Assembly (NCBI GenBank): GCA_027587225.1
Contig: JAPDDQ010000028.1
Coordinates: forward strand, 1 to 64,000
Direction of reading: 5' to 3'
From: Solirubrobacter taibaiensis
GTDB taxonomy: Bacteria > Actinomycetota > Thermoleophilia > Solirubrobacterales > Solirubrobacteraceae
Length of the DNA stretch: 64,000 nucleotides
A program made the translations under genes and the position numbers. Below are positions 16,294 to 24,501 of the stretch, piece after piece. The stretch's first letter is position 1, and each line of letters begins with the position of its first letter. Below the pieces are notes generated by a model. The model saw only the letters and a program-made list of their open reading frames with translations, did not search any database and was not told the origin of the DNA.

Positions 16294-17411
16294 GCCTCCA
16301 CGAGCTCACGGAGGACCAGCGCGAGATCCGCGACCTGGCCAAGCGCTTCGCCGACGAGAAGGTCGCGCCGAACGCGGCGCAGTGGGACCGCGACCACCAC
16401 TTCCCGCGCGAACTGTTCACCGAGCTCGGCGAGCTCGGCCTGATGGGCGTGTGCGTGCCCGAGGAATACGGCGGCGCGGGCACCGACTTCCTCACCTACA
16501 TCCTCGTGCTCGAAGAGCTCTCGCGAGCTGACGCGGGCGTCGGCGTGACCGTCGCCGTCCACACGAGCGCTGGCACGCTGCCGATCATCAACCACGGCAG
16601 CGAGGAGCAGATCGCCCGCATCGTCCCGCCGCTCGCGTCCGGCGAGGAGCTCGCGGCGTTCGCGCTCACCGAGTCCGGCAGCGGGTCCGACGCGAGCGCC
16701 ATGCGCACCCGGGCGACCGACGACAAGATCACCGGCGCCAAGCAGTGGATCACCAACGGCTCGTTCGCCTCCACGTTCCTGGTGTTCGCGAAGGAGGGCG
16801 ACCGCCCAAGCGCGTTCCTCGTCCGCTCCGACGCCCCCGGCTTCGCGGTCACCCGCGAGGAGGAGAAGATGGGGCTCAACTCGAGCTCCACGGCCGACCT
16901 CGCGTTCGAGGACACGCCTGCCGAGCGCCTGGGGGAGCCCGGCAACGGCATGCGCGTCGCGCTGCGCACCCTCGACGGCGGCCGCATCGGCATCGCCGCG
17001 CAGGCCGTCGGCATCGCGCAGGCCGCGCTGGACGTCGCCGCGAACTACGCCAAGGAACGCCAGGCATTCGGCGGCCCGATCGCCCGCCTGCAGGCCATCC
17101 AGCACAAGCTCGCGGACATGCAGACCGAGATCGAGGCCGCCCGCGCGCTCGTCTGGCGCGCCGCGCGCCTGAAGGAGGCCGGCAAGCCGCACACCGTGGA
17201 AGGCGCCCAGGCGAAGTTGTTCGCCTCCCGCGTCGCCCGCACGCAGACCGGCGAGGCGATCCAGATCCTCGGCGGCTACGGCTACACCAAGGAGTTTCCG
17301 GCGGAGCGTTACTACCGCGACGCCAAGGTCACCGAGATCTACGAGGGCACGAGCGAGATTCAGAAACTCGTAATCGCCCGCGCGCTGCTTGGTGAAGCCA
17401 TGCGTGGGTAG
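16290..17411 (+). CDS. Acyl-CoA dehydrogenase
   Basis: The 373-residue FAD enzyme forms the alpha-beta double bond of acyl-CoA and passes electrons to ETF. Signatures are FALTESGSGSDAS (FAD/substrate site), KQWITNGSFA, the ERQAFGGPIARLQAIQ helix and QILGGYGYTKEFPAERYYRD. The catalytic base is the glutamate in IYEGTSEIQK (about residue 352). ATG 16290 overlaps the HAD stop (ATGA); the frame upstream is out-of-phase phosphatase sequence. Chain-length preference is not readable, though the sequence is close to short-chain and butyryl-CoA dehydrogenases. ETF and ETF:quinone oxidoreductase encoded at 27.5-31 kb are its likely electron acceptors. Confidence 0.93.
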   Translation: MSLHELTEDQREIRDLAKRFADEKVAPNAAQWDRDHHFPRELFTELGELGLMGVCVPEEYGGAGTDFLTYILVLEELSRADAGVGVTVAVHTSAGTLPIINHGSEEQIARIVPPLASGEELAAFALTESGSGSDASAMRTRATDDKITGAKQWITNGSFASTFLVFAKEGDRPSAFLVRSDAPGFAVTREEEKMGLNSSSTADLAFEDTPAERLGEPGNGMRVALRTLDGGRIGIAAQAVGIAQAALDVAANYAKERQAFGGPIARLQAIQHKLADMQTEIEAARALVWRAARLKEAGKPHTVEGAQAKLFASRVARTQTGEAIQILGGYGYTKEFPAERYYRDAKVTEIYEGTSEIQKLVIARALLGEAMRG

Positions 17412-17420
17412 TAGCCCTCC

Positions 17421-17876
17421 ATGAAACGGTGGTTCGTGTTGGCCGCACTCGGGATTTCCGGGTGCGGCGGAAGTGAGCTGCAGAACGTGAGCGCGACGGT
17501 GAGCGCTCAAGCCAAATGTCCCGCCTCGATCTCCCCGGGCCCGCGCGCGGCACCGCAGGCAAGCAAGGCGCTGTTCGCGTCCTTGTCGAAGCTGTACCCG
17601 ACGCTGAACCGCAGCGGCGCCACGGTCCAGGGCATGTTCGGTCTGGCCGGAGGCTTGCCGAGCACGATCCGCACGAAGCGCTACACAACCGGCGGCGCCT
17701 CGAAGGCGTGCGGGAGCAAGGTGATCGCGAACTCGTGGCTGGCGTTCGTCCGCCTGCCGAACGCGCCCGCGGACGCCTCCGACCACGTCGTGTACCTCAC
17801 CCGGACGGCCAAGGGCTGGAAGGTCTGGTACGAGTGGAACCCTCAGAACCCTGAGGGCGCCGTCGTCGACGTCTGA
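17421..17876 (+). CDS. Small putative lipoprotein
   Basis: The 151-residue precursor starts MKRWFVLAALGISGCGGS, a short signal peptide with a lipobox (GISGC) that would be lipidated at Cys15. The mature part has two further cysteines and ends in a Trp/Tyr-rich strand (GWKVWYEWNP). No known domain is recognised. It lies 9 bp after the acyl-CoA dehydrogenase, so it may be co-transcribed. Its last 34 bp overlap the 3' end of the convergent secreted-protein gene. Confidence 0.7.
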   Translation: MKRWFVLAALGISGCGGSELQNVSATVSAQAKCPASISPGPRAAPQASKALFASLSKLYPTLNRSGATVQGMFGLAGGLPSTIRTKRYTTGGASKACGSKVIANSWLAFVRLPNAPADASDHVVYLTRTAKGWKVWYEWNPQNPEGAVVDV

Positions 17877-18316
17877 GCAACCCATTTCACGCGTTTGAGC
17901 TCGCACGTGTCCAGCCGCTTTCCCGAGCGGCTGAGCACGATGCGGGTCTTGAACGTCCCGCTCCACGTCTCCACGCCCGCGGCGTCCACCGTGCGGTGCG
18001 CGACGATCGAAGCGGTCTGGCGGGACCGACCGCCGCCCTTGAGCCGCTGGCGCACGGTGACCGCGTCCTTCACGTCGTCGACCGTCGAGGCGTCGAGCGG
18101 CGGCTCGAACCGGAATACGTTCGGGAACCGGTATTCCCGGCCCGCTCGGCACGGCGCGCTGTAGGAGATCCGCACCCGCGTGACGAGCCCGTCGGCGCCG
18201 GTGACGACGGTCGCCAATCGCTCCTGTGAGGTTTCTCCCCGGAAACTCTTCGCGTCTGCCGTACCGACAAGCACGAGCCAGGCGCATAGGCTCGCGACCA
18301 CGATGCGTTGGGCCAT
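17843..18316 (-). CDS. Secreted protein of unknown function
   Basis: The 157-residue precursor has a signal peptide (AQRIVVASLCAWLVLVGTADAK). The mature part is basic and beta-rich, with two cysteines (APCRAGREYRF, LDTCELKRVKW), which could form a disulphide. ATG 18316 gives the full signal peptide. It lies 14 bp inside the start region of the divergent histidine-kinase gene, so the two start regions overlap head to head. No family is recognised. Confidence 0.68.
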   Translation of the reverse strand: MAQRIVVASLCAWLVLVGTADAKSFRGETSQERLATVVTGADGLVTRVRISYSAPCRAGREYRFPNVFRFEPPLDASTVDDVKDAVTVRQRLKGGGRSRQTASIVAHRTVDAAGVETWSGTFKTRIVLSRSGKRLDTCELKRVKWVAQTSTTAPSGF

Positions 18317-20000
18317 CACTACAGGCTGCCTGATCGCGGGCGTCGTCGGCGTCGCGCTCCTCGTCCAAGCGCAGGATGTCGACGCCGCGCGCCTGCCGCC
18401 CGGCGGCCGGCCGATCCTCTTCATCGGCGTCGTGATCGCGTGGGGGTTCGCCGCCGTCGGCGCGTACGCCAACGCGCGCCGCCCAGAGAACCACACCGGC
18501 GCGCTGATGGTGCTGGTCAGCGCGTTCATCGCCCTGACGGCGCTGCAGTTCTTCACCTCGCCGGTGCTGCTGTCGATCGGGCTGATCTTCGACACGGTGT
18601 GCATCTCGGCGCTGGTGCACCTGCTGCTGGCCTTCCCGACCGGCCGGGTGGAGGGTCGCTGGCCACGCCGAGCGCTCATCGCCGCGTACACCGCAGGGTT
18701 GTTGCAAGTGCCGTCGTTGCTCGTCTACGACTGTGCGGACTGCCAGACCGACAACCCGTTGCTGGTCGAGCGCAACGACGTGATCGCGACGATCATCGGG
18801 GTGCCGCAGGGCCTCCTGTTCCTGTTCGCGCTCGTGACGACCGTGGTCACGCTGCTGCACCGGCGCCAGACGTCGACCCCGCTGCAGCGCCGCGGGTTCG
18901 AGCCGGTCCTGCTCCTCGGCGCCGTGATCCTCACGCTCGGATTCGTCACGGTGCTGTCGGACGCCTTCGGCTTCGGGCCCACGACCGCCCTGCAGATCAC
19001 GTTCTTCGGGGCGTTTGCGCTGTTGCCCGCCGCGTTCCTGCTCGGCCTCGTCCGCACGCGCTTCTTCCGCACCGCCGCGGTCGGGCGCGTGATCGAGCGG
19101 CTGGCGCTGGACCCGCGTGGTGTGCGCGACGCGCTGGCGACCGAGCTCGGCGACCCGACGCTCGACGTCCTGTACTGGGTCGACGGCCGCTACGTGGACC
19201 GCGAAGGGCGTCCGCAGACGCCGGAGACGCTGACCGAGATCGACCACGAGGGCCGCCGCGTCGGCGCGCTCGTCCACGACCGGTCGCTCGACGAGGAGCC
19301 CGAGCTCGTCCGCGAGGCGGCCGCCGCCGCGGCGCTCGCGCTCGAGAACCAGCGGCTCGAGGTGGAGCTCCGTGCCCGCCTGGAAGCGCTGCGCGCCTCC
19401 CGTGCCCGGCTCATCGAAGCCGGTGACGCCGAGCGCCGCCGGCTCACCCGGGACCTGCACGACGGCGCGCAGCAGCGCCTCGTGGCGTTGATGATCGAGC
19501 TCCAGCTCGCCCGCGAGACGTTCGACGCCAACCCGGAAGGCGCCAAGCAGCTCGTCGACAGCGCGTTCGCGAACGCGCAGGAGGCGGTGAAGGAGCTGCG
19601 CGATCTCGCCGCGGGCATCCATCCCGCGGTGCTCTCTCAGCGTGGGCTCGGCGCGGCGCTGGAGTCGTTGGCCACCCGTTCCGCGGTGCCCGTGGAGCTC
19701 GACAGCGTGCTCGCCGAGCGCCTGCCCAGCCCGGTGGAGACCGCGGCCTACTTCGTCGTCGCGGAGGCGTTGACCAACGTCGCCAAGTACGCCCAGGCCA
19801 CGCACGCCCGCGTGGAGGTCCGGCGCGAGAACGGCCACGCCGTGATCGACATCCGCGACGACGGCATCGGTGGCGCGCAGGCCGGGGAGGGCACGGGCCT
19901 GAGCGGCCTCGGTGACCGCGTCGGCGCGCTTGACGGCACGCTCGAGGTCACCAGCCCGCCCGGGGCGGGGACCCTGATCCGCGCGCGGATTCCCGCATGA
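18303..20000 (+). CDS. Membrane-bound sensor histidine kinase (HisKA_3/NarX type), copy 1
   Basis: The 565-residue protein has about six to seven N-terminal membrane helices (residues 1-245) and a linker/GAF-like segment (about 260-370). A HisKA_3 dimerisation domain carries the phospho-acceptor histidine in [11 protein letters not shown] (about residue 385). A HATPase_c domain has [17 protein letters not shown] and GLGDRVGALDG. ATG 18303 is supported by alignment with the next gene (both begin M-RWAI). A TAGGCT box lies 10 nt upstream. The ATGA overlap couples it to copy 2. Its likely partner is the NarL-type regulator at 21.7-22.3 kb. The signal is unknown. Confidence 0.9.
   Translation: MRWAITTGCLIAGVVGVALLVQAQDVDAARLPPGGRPILFIGVVIAWGFAAVGAYANARRPENHTGALMVLVSAFIALTALQFFTSPVLLSIGLIFDTVCISALVHLLLAFPTGRVEGRWPRRALIAAYTAGLLQVPSLLVYDCADCQTDNPLLVERNDVIATIIGVPQGLLFLFALVTTVVTLLHRRQTSTPLQRRGFEPVLLLGAVILTLGFVTVLSDAFGFGPTTALQITFFGAFALLPAAFLLGLVRTRFFRTAAVGRVIERLALDPRGVRDALATELGDPTLDVLYWVDGRYVDREGRPQTPETLTEIDHEGRRVGALVHDRSLDEEPELVREAAAAAALALENQRLEVELRARLEALRASRARLIEAGDAERRRLTRDLHDGAQQRLVALMIELQLARETFDANPEGAKQLVDSAFANAQEAVKELRDLAAGIHPAVLSQRGLGAALESLATRSAVPVELDSVLAERLPSPVETAAYFVVAEALTNVAKYAQATHARVEVRRENGHAVIDIRDDGIGGAQAGEGTGLSGLGDRVGALDGTLEVTSPPGAGTLIRARIPA
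19539..19707 (+). repeat. 169-bp tract identical to 21233-21401
   Basis: By eye this stretch, covering the end of the dimerisation domain, is identical base for base to 21233-21401 in the neighbouring kinase. Flanking DNA differs at many third positions and the membrane domains are only moderately similar. This fits local gene conversion between the tandem copies. Confidence 0.8.
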
Positions 20001-21703
20001 AGCGCTGGGCGATCGCCGCCGCCGGGCTGATCGCGGGGGTGATCGGCGTCGCGCTGCTGATCGAGGCCCCCGAGCTCGAACGCGTACCGGAGGGCGCACG
20101 CGCCACCGTCTATCTCGGCGTGGTGGTGATGTGGGGCTTCGTGGCGGTCGGCGCGTATTCGCACGCACGTCGCCCCGACAACCGGACCGGCCTGCTCATG
20201 GTGGCCGTCGGTGCGCTCATCGCGCTCGCCGGGCTGCAGTTCTTCGACACGCCGGTCCTGCTCGCGGTCGGCGTGCTGGTCGACACCCTGTGCGTCGCCG
20301 CGCTCGTGCACCTGTTGCTCGCCTTCCCGTCCGGCCGCGTCGAAGGCCGCTGGGCTCGCCGCAGCGTCATCACCGCGTACTCCGCCGCCGCGCTGCAACT
20401 GCCGCTGGTGCTCGTGGTCGAGTGCGACGAGTGCACGAACGGCAATCCCTGGATGGTCGTCGACAGTCCCGTGCTGCAGTTCGTGTTCGGCGTCCCGAGG
20501 GCGCTCGCGTTGCTGTTCGCGTTCATCGTCACGGTCGTGGTGCTGCTGGGCCGCCGCCGCGCGTCGAGCCGGGTGCAGCGCCGCTCACTCGGGCCCGTGC
20601 TGCTCGTCGGCGCCGCGATCCTGACGGTCGCCGCGGTCGCTCTCGCCTCGGCCGCGGCGGAGCTCGACAGCACTTCCGCGCTCCAGGTCGCGCTCTTCGC
20701 TTGCCTCGCGCTGCTCCCGTTCGCGTTCCTGCTCGGGCTCGTCCGCACGCGCTTCTTCCGCACTGCGGCGGTCGCGCGCATGATCGAGCAGCTCGCCCGG
20801 GACCCGCAGGGCGTGCGGGACGCGATTGCCGCCGAGCTGGGCGACCCGACGCTCGACGTCCTGTACTGGATCGATGGTCGCTATGTGGACCGCGACGGCC
20901 ATCCGCGGCTGCCACACGGGTCGATGACGGCGATCGAGAACCATGGGCGCCGGCTTGGCGCGCTCGCGCACGATCCGTCGCTGGATGAGGAGCCGGAGCT
21001 GGTCCGCGAGGCGGCAGCCGCCGCGGCGCTCGCGCTGGAGAACCAGCGGCTGGAGGTGGAGCTCCGCGCCCGCTTGGAGGCGCTGCGGGCGTCGCGGGCG
21101 CGGCTGATCGAGGCGGGTGACGCCGAGCGTCGCCGCCTCACGCGGGACCTGCACGACGGTGCCCAGCAACGCCTCGTCGCGCTGATGATCGAGCTCCAGC
21201 TCGCCCGCGAGACGTTCGACGCCAACCCCGAGGGCGCCAAGCAGCTCGTCGACAGCGCGTTCGCGAACGCGCAGGAGGCGGTGAAGGAGCTGCGCGATCT
21301 CGCCGCGGGCATCCATCCCGCGGTGCTCTCTCAGCGTGGGCTCGGCGCGGCGCTGGAGTCGTTGGCCACCCGTTCCGCGGTGCCCGTGGAGCTCGACAGC
21401 GCACTCCCGGAGCGCCTGCCGAGCCCGGTGGAGACCGCGGCGTACTTCGTCGTGGCCGAGGCGTTGACCAACGTCGCCAAGTACGCCCAGGCCACGCACG
21501 CGCGCGTCGAGGTCCGGCGCGAGAACGGCCACGCCGTGATCGACATCCGCGACGATGGTGTCGGCGGCGCTCAGGTTGGCGAGGGCACGGGCCTCAGCGG
21601 TCTCGGCGACCGCGTCGGCGCGCTCGACGGCACCCTCGAGATCGAGAGCCCGCCCGGAGCCGGGACGCTCATTCGCGCGCGAGTGCCGCTACGCGCGTCG
21701 TAG
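19997..21703 (+). CDS. Membrane-bound sensor histidine kinase, copy 2
   Basis: The 568-residue paralogue of the preceding kinase has the same membrane region (MKRWAIAAAGLIAGVIGVAL onward), linker, HisKA_3 box [11 protein letters not shown] (histidine at about 385) and HATPase_c domain. The two differ mainly in the loops of the sensor region (for example VECDECTNGNPWM here against YDCADCQTDNPLL in copy 1), so they may sense related signals. Both keep a Cys-x-x-Cys in that loop, a possible metal- or redox-sensing site. It starts in the copy 1 stop (ATGA) and its end overlaps the convergent response-regulator gene by 15 nt. Confidence 0.9.
   Translation: MKRWAIAAAGLIAGVIGVALLIEAPELERVPEGARATVYLGVVVMWGFVAVGAYSHARRPDNRTGLLMVAVGALIALAGLQFFDTPVLLAVGVLVDTLCVAALVHLLLAFPSGRVEGRWARRSVITAYSAAALQLPLVLVVECDECTNGNPWMVVDSPVLQFVFGVPRALALLFAFIVTVVVLLGRRRASSRVQRRSLGPVLLVGAAILTVAAVALASAAAELDSTSALQVALFACLALLPFAFLLGLVRTRFFRTAAVARMIEQLARDPQGVRDAIAAELGDPTLDVLYWIDGRYVDRDGHPRLPHGSMTAIENHGRRLGALAHDPSLDEEPELVREAAAAAALALENQRLEVELRARLEALRASRARLIEAGDAERRRLTRDLHDGAQQRLVALMIELQLARETFDANPEGAKQLVDSAFANAQEAVKELRDLAAGIHPAVLSQRGLGAALESLATRSAVPVELDSALPERLPSPVETAAYFVVAEALTNVAKYAQATHARVEVRRENGHAVIDIRDDGVGGAQVGEGTGLSGLGDRVGALDGTLEIESPPGAGTLIRARVPLRAS
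21233..21401 (+). repeat. 169-bp tract identical to 19539-19707
   Basis: This is the second copy of the perfectly conserved kinase-core tract; it lies 1,694 bp after the first, in the same reading frame of the downstream kinase. Confidence 0.8.
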
Positions 21704-22336
21704 AAACTCGAGCACGGCCAAGACGCGGCGGTGGTCCTCGGGGCCGGCCGCGATCTCGAGCTTGCTGAAGAGCGAGGTGACGTGCTTCTCGACGGCGTGG
21801 GGCGTGACGACGAGCTTCTCGGCGATGCCCTTGTTCGAGCGGCCCTCGGCCATGTACTCGAGCACCTCGCGCTCGCGCGGCGTCAGCTTCTCGAGCGGGT
21901 CGTCGCGGCGGCGCCGGCCGAACATGTGCGCAACGACCGTCGGGTCAAGCACCGACCCGCCCACGCCCACACGCCGGACCGCCTCGGCGAAGCCCTTGAA
22001 GTCCGTCACGCGGTCCTTGAGCAGGTAGCCGACGCCCGCGGCGTTGTCGCCGATCAGGTCCACGGCGTAGCGCTCCTCGGCGAATTGCGAGAGCACGAGC
22101 ACGCCCACCGACGGCTGCGAGGCGCGGATCTCCATCGCCGCGCGCAGGCCATCGTCGGTGTTGTCGGGCGGCATCTGCACGTCGACGATCGCGACGTCGG
22201 GCTTGTGCGCGGCCACCTTGCGCAGCAGGTCGGGTGCGTCCCCGGCCTCGGCCACGACGTCGAACCCCGCGGCGCCGAGCAGGCTCACGATGCCTTGACG
22301 CAGCAGCGCCTGGTCTTCTCCGATGACGACTCTCAT
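21689..22336 (-). CDS. NarL/LuxR-family response regulator
   Basis: The 215-residue two-domain regulator has a receiver domain (residues 1-120) with acidic pocket GEDQ, phospho-acceptor aspartate in VAIVDVQMPP (about 52) and lysine in YLLKDR. A LuxR helix-turn-helix covers about 148-210 (LTPREREVLEYMAEGRSNKGIAEKL). It is the expected DNA-binding partner for the HisKA_3 kinases on both sides. Its ATG overlaps the stop of the single-receiver gene by four bases. It is the only DNA-binding output among six signalling genes here. Confidence 0.93.
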   Translation of the reverse strand: MRVVIGEDQALLRQGIVSLLGAAGFDVVAEAGDAPDLLRKVAAHKPDVAIVDVQMPPDNTDDGLRAAMEIRASQPSVGVLVLSQFAEERYAVDLIGDNAAGVGYLLKDRVTDFKGFAEAVRRVGVGGSVLDPTVVAHMFGRRRRDDPLEKLTPREREVLEYMAEGRSNKGIAEKLVVTPHAVEKHVTSLFSKLEIAAGPEDHRRVLAVLEFLRRA

Positions 22337-22677
22337 GGCGGCCCCAATAGCTCGACCAGCAGTGGTGACGCCAATTGCGCCTTCCCCACGAACCCGCGCG
22401 CGCCGGAACCGGCCAGCGCGTCGCCCAACTCGTCCGCGTCCAGCGTGGACACCAGCACGACGTCGGCGTCGAACGCGCCCGCCGCGGACAATCCGTCACC
22501 GTCGGGCAGGTTCACGTCCAGCAGCACGGCGTCGGGCTTGAGCTCCCGCGCCGCCGCCAGCCCGCCGGCCACGGAATCCGCCACGCCCACCACGTCGTAA
22601 CCGCGCGCGCTCAGCAGCACCCGCGCCGTGGCCCGGAAGGCGGCGGAGTCATCGACGACAAGGACGGTGCGGGCCAT
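22333..22677 (-). CDS. Single-domain response regulator (receiver only)
   Basis: The 114-residue CheY-like protein has VVDDSAAF (acidic pocket), the phospho-acceptor aspartate in [13 protein letters not shown] (about 51) and, in the position of the conserved lysine, [11 protein letters not shown]. There is no output domain, so it may relay or sequester phosphate or act by protein contact. ATG 22677 is chosen; the longer frame would begin inside the palindrome at 22689-22709. It overlaps the NarL-type gene and probably shares its transcript. Confidence 0.85.
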   Translation of the reverse strand: MARTVLVVDDSAAFRATARVLLSARGYDVVGVADSVAGGLAAARELKPDAVLLDVNLPDGDGLSAAGAFDADVVLVSTLDADELGDALAGSGARGFVGKAQLASPLLVELLGPP

Positions 22678-22688
22678 GTCAACAAAGT

Positions 22689-22709
22689 TAAAGGTGCCAG
22701 GCACCTTTA
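22689..22709 (-). repeat. 21-nt palindrome between kinase and receiver genes (family copy 2)
   Basis: TAAAGGTGCC-A-GGCACCTTTA is perfectly palindromic with a single central base. It lies between the stop of the GAF/PAS kinase (22732) and the start of the receiver gene (22677) on the minus strand. It has the same architecture as the other four copies. Confidence 0.65.
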
Positions 22710-22731
22710 GGTGGGGGGTTCACCGGAGATC

Positions 22732-24501
22732 TCATACGGGGATGTCCGCCCTCAGCGTGGTACCGATTCCGGGCGGGCTGTCCACGTCGATGTATCCGCC
22801 GAGGGCTTCGACGCGGTCGGCGAGCCCCCGCAGGCCGGAGCCGCCCGCCGGGTTGGCGCCGCCGACGCCGTCGTCGATCACCTCGATCTGCACGCCGTTG
22901 ACGTCGGTGCGCTTGATCAACACACGCACGAAAGTCGCCTGCGCGTACTTGGCGACGTTCGTCAGCGCCTCGCTCACCACGTAGTACGCGGCCGCCTCGA
23001 CCGGGCCGTCGAGCCGCGCCTCCAGCTCGACGTGCAGCTCCACCGGGACCGGCGCCCGATCGGCGACCGCGCGCACGGCCGGTTCCAGACCGCGCTCGGT
23101 CAGCACCGCGGGGTGGATGCCGCGGGCCAGCTCGCGCAGCTCCTGCAGCGCGTGTGCGAGCTCTTGGCCGGCCGACTCGAGATCCTGGTCCTCGGGATGC
23201 CGGCGCGCGGCCAGCCGGAGCATCAGCGCCAGGGACACGAGCCGCTGTTGCGCGCCGTCGTGCAGGTTGCGCTCCAGCCGCCGGCGCTCCGCGTCGCCGG
23301 CTTGCACGATGCGCGAGCGCGACGCCGCGAGGTCCTCCCGCGCCTGGGCGTTGGCCAGCGCCTGGGCGGCCAGCTCGGCGAAGTAGGCGATCCGCCCCTC
23401 CGCGCCCTGCGGGAACGGTCCGGCGCTCATCGAGGACACGATCACCGCGCCCCACAACGCTCCGGACAGGAACACCGGCGCGGCCACGACGGCCTGCACG
23501 CCGTACCCGCGCATGGTCTCCGCCAGCTTGCCCTCGGCTCCGGCGTAGGAATCCATGCGCGCCGCCTGCCCCGTCCGCCAGACGCGGGTCACGGCCGTGT
23601 CGCCGTCCATCGGCATGCGCGACCCGTGGCCCAACACGTGCTCGGGGCGGACCGCCCAGCCGCCGACGATCTCGCCGGCGCGCCCGTCAGGGTCGAACCG
23701 GAACATGTGCGCGGTCTCGGCCTCGAGCAGCTTGCCGACCTCTTCGCTGAGCAGGTCGAACAGCCGACCGGGGTCGTTCTGCGCCGCCACCGCCGTGGCC
23801 ACGCGCCGCAGCGCGGCCTGCTCGTCCGCCAGCCGGTGCAGCGCGGCCTCGGCCACGTTGCGCGCCGTCAGGTCACGCAGATAGCCGTAGAACACGCGCT
23901 CGCCCGGCACGTCGGGGCGCGTCACCACGAGCTCGACCGGGAACTCGGTGCCGTCACGGCGCATCGCCGTGAGCTCCACGCGCCGCCCGACGATCGGCCC
24001 GCGCCCGGTCTTCAAGTACCGCGCGAGCCCGTCCCGGTGCGCGTCGCGCAGCGAGTCGGGGATGATCAGCGCCGCGAGCTCCTGCCCGACGATCTCCGCC
24101 GCCGCGTAGCCGAACGTCCGCTCCGCCGCGCGGTTGGCCGAGAGCACGGTCCCGGCGTCGTCCATCGTGAACACCGAGTCGAACGCGACGTCGAGCATCG
24201 CCGCCCGCCGCGCCTCGAAGTCGAGCATCGCCCGCTCCGCCTGGCAGCGCTCGACGAACTGGGTGATCTGCACGCCGACGCTCTCCGCAGCCGCCATGAG
24301 ATCGTCGTCGGGCGGCGACGTGGGCACGAACAGCGCACCGACGCCGGCGACCGGGATCGACAGGTTCGAGCCGTCCCACGTCACTTTCTTGTGTCCGTCG
24401 AGGCTGCGCTTGAGCGTGCCCGGCAGGCGCGCGAACGCGGTCTCCTCGTCCGGGGAGGTGAGCGCCGCCGTGACGGCGCGCAGCAGCTCAGCCGGCCGCA
24501 A
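22732..24501 (-). CDS. Soluble PAS-GAF sensor histidine kinase (HisKA_3 type)
   Basis: The 589-residue cytosolic kinase has an N-terminal region of about 115 residues, then a PAS domain (about 120-235; [30 protein letters not shown]), a GAF domain (about 245-400), HisKA_3 with [16 protein letters not shown] (histidine at about 420) and HATPase_c ([25 protein letters not shown]). Start TTG 24501 is preferred because GGAG lies 7 nt upstream and it overlaps the preceding gene's stop by 14 nt. The frame further upstream is shadow sequence. Its catalytic core is paralogous to the neighbouring GAF kinase. The lack of membrane helices suggests an internal, perhaps redox or ligand, signal. Confidence 0.87.
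   Translation of the reverse strand: MRPAELLRAVTAALTSPDEETAFARLPGTLKRSLDGHKKVTWDGSNLSIPVAGVGALFVPTSPPDDDLMAAAESVGVQITQFVERCQAERAMLDFEARRAAMLDVAFDSVFTMDDAGTVLSANRAAERTFGYAAAEIVGQELAALIIPDSLRDAHRDGLARYLKTGRGPIVGRRVELTAMRRDGTEFPVELVVTRPDVPGERVFYGYLRDLTARNVAEAALHRLADEQAALRRVATAVAAQNDPGRLFDLLSEEVGKLLEAETAHMFRFDPDGRAGEIVGGWAVRPEHVLGHGSRMPMDGDTAVTRVWRTGQAARMDSYAGAEGKLAETMRGYGVQAVVAAPVFLSGALWGAVIVSSMSAGPFPQGAEGRIAYFAELAAQALANAQAREDLAASRSRIVQAGDAERRRLERNLHDGAQQRLVSLALMLRLAARRHPEDQDLESAGQELAHALQELRELARGIHPAVLTERGLEPAVRAVADRAPVPVELHVELEARLDGPVEAAAYYVVSEALTNVAKYAQATFVRVLIKRTDVNGVQIEVIDDGVGGANPAGGSGLRGLADRVEALGGYIDVDSPPGIGTTLRADIPV

Noticed and set aside
16080-20168. Very long minus-strand open frame (about 1,360 codons) opposite the acyl-CoA dehydrogenase and kinase genes
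   Set aside because: High GC leaves antisense frames open. The translation is low-complexity Arg/Ala/Gly/Val without domains, and the plus strand carries clear enzymes with catalytic motifs.
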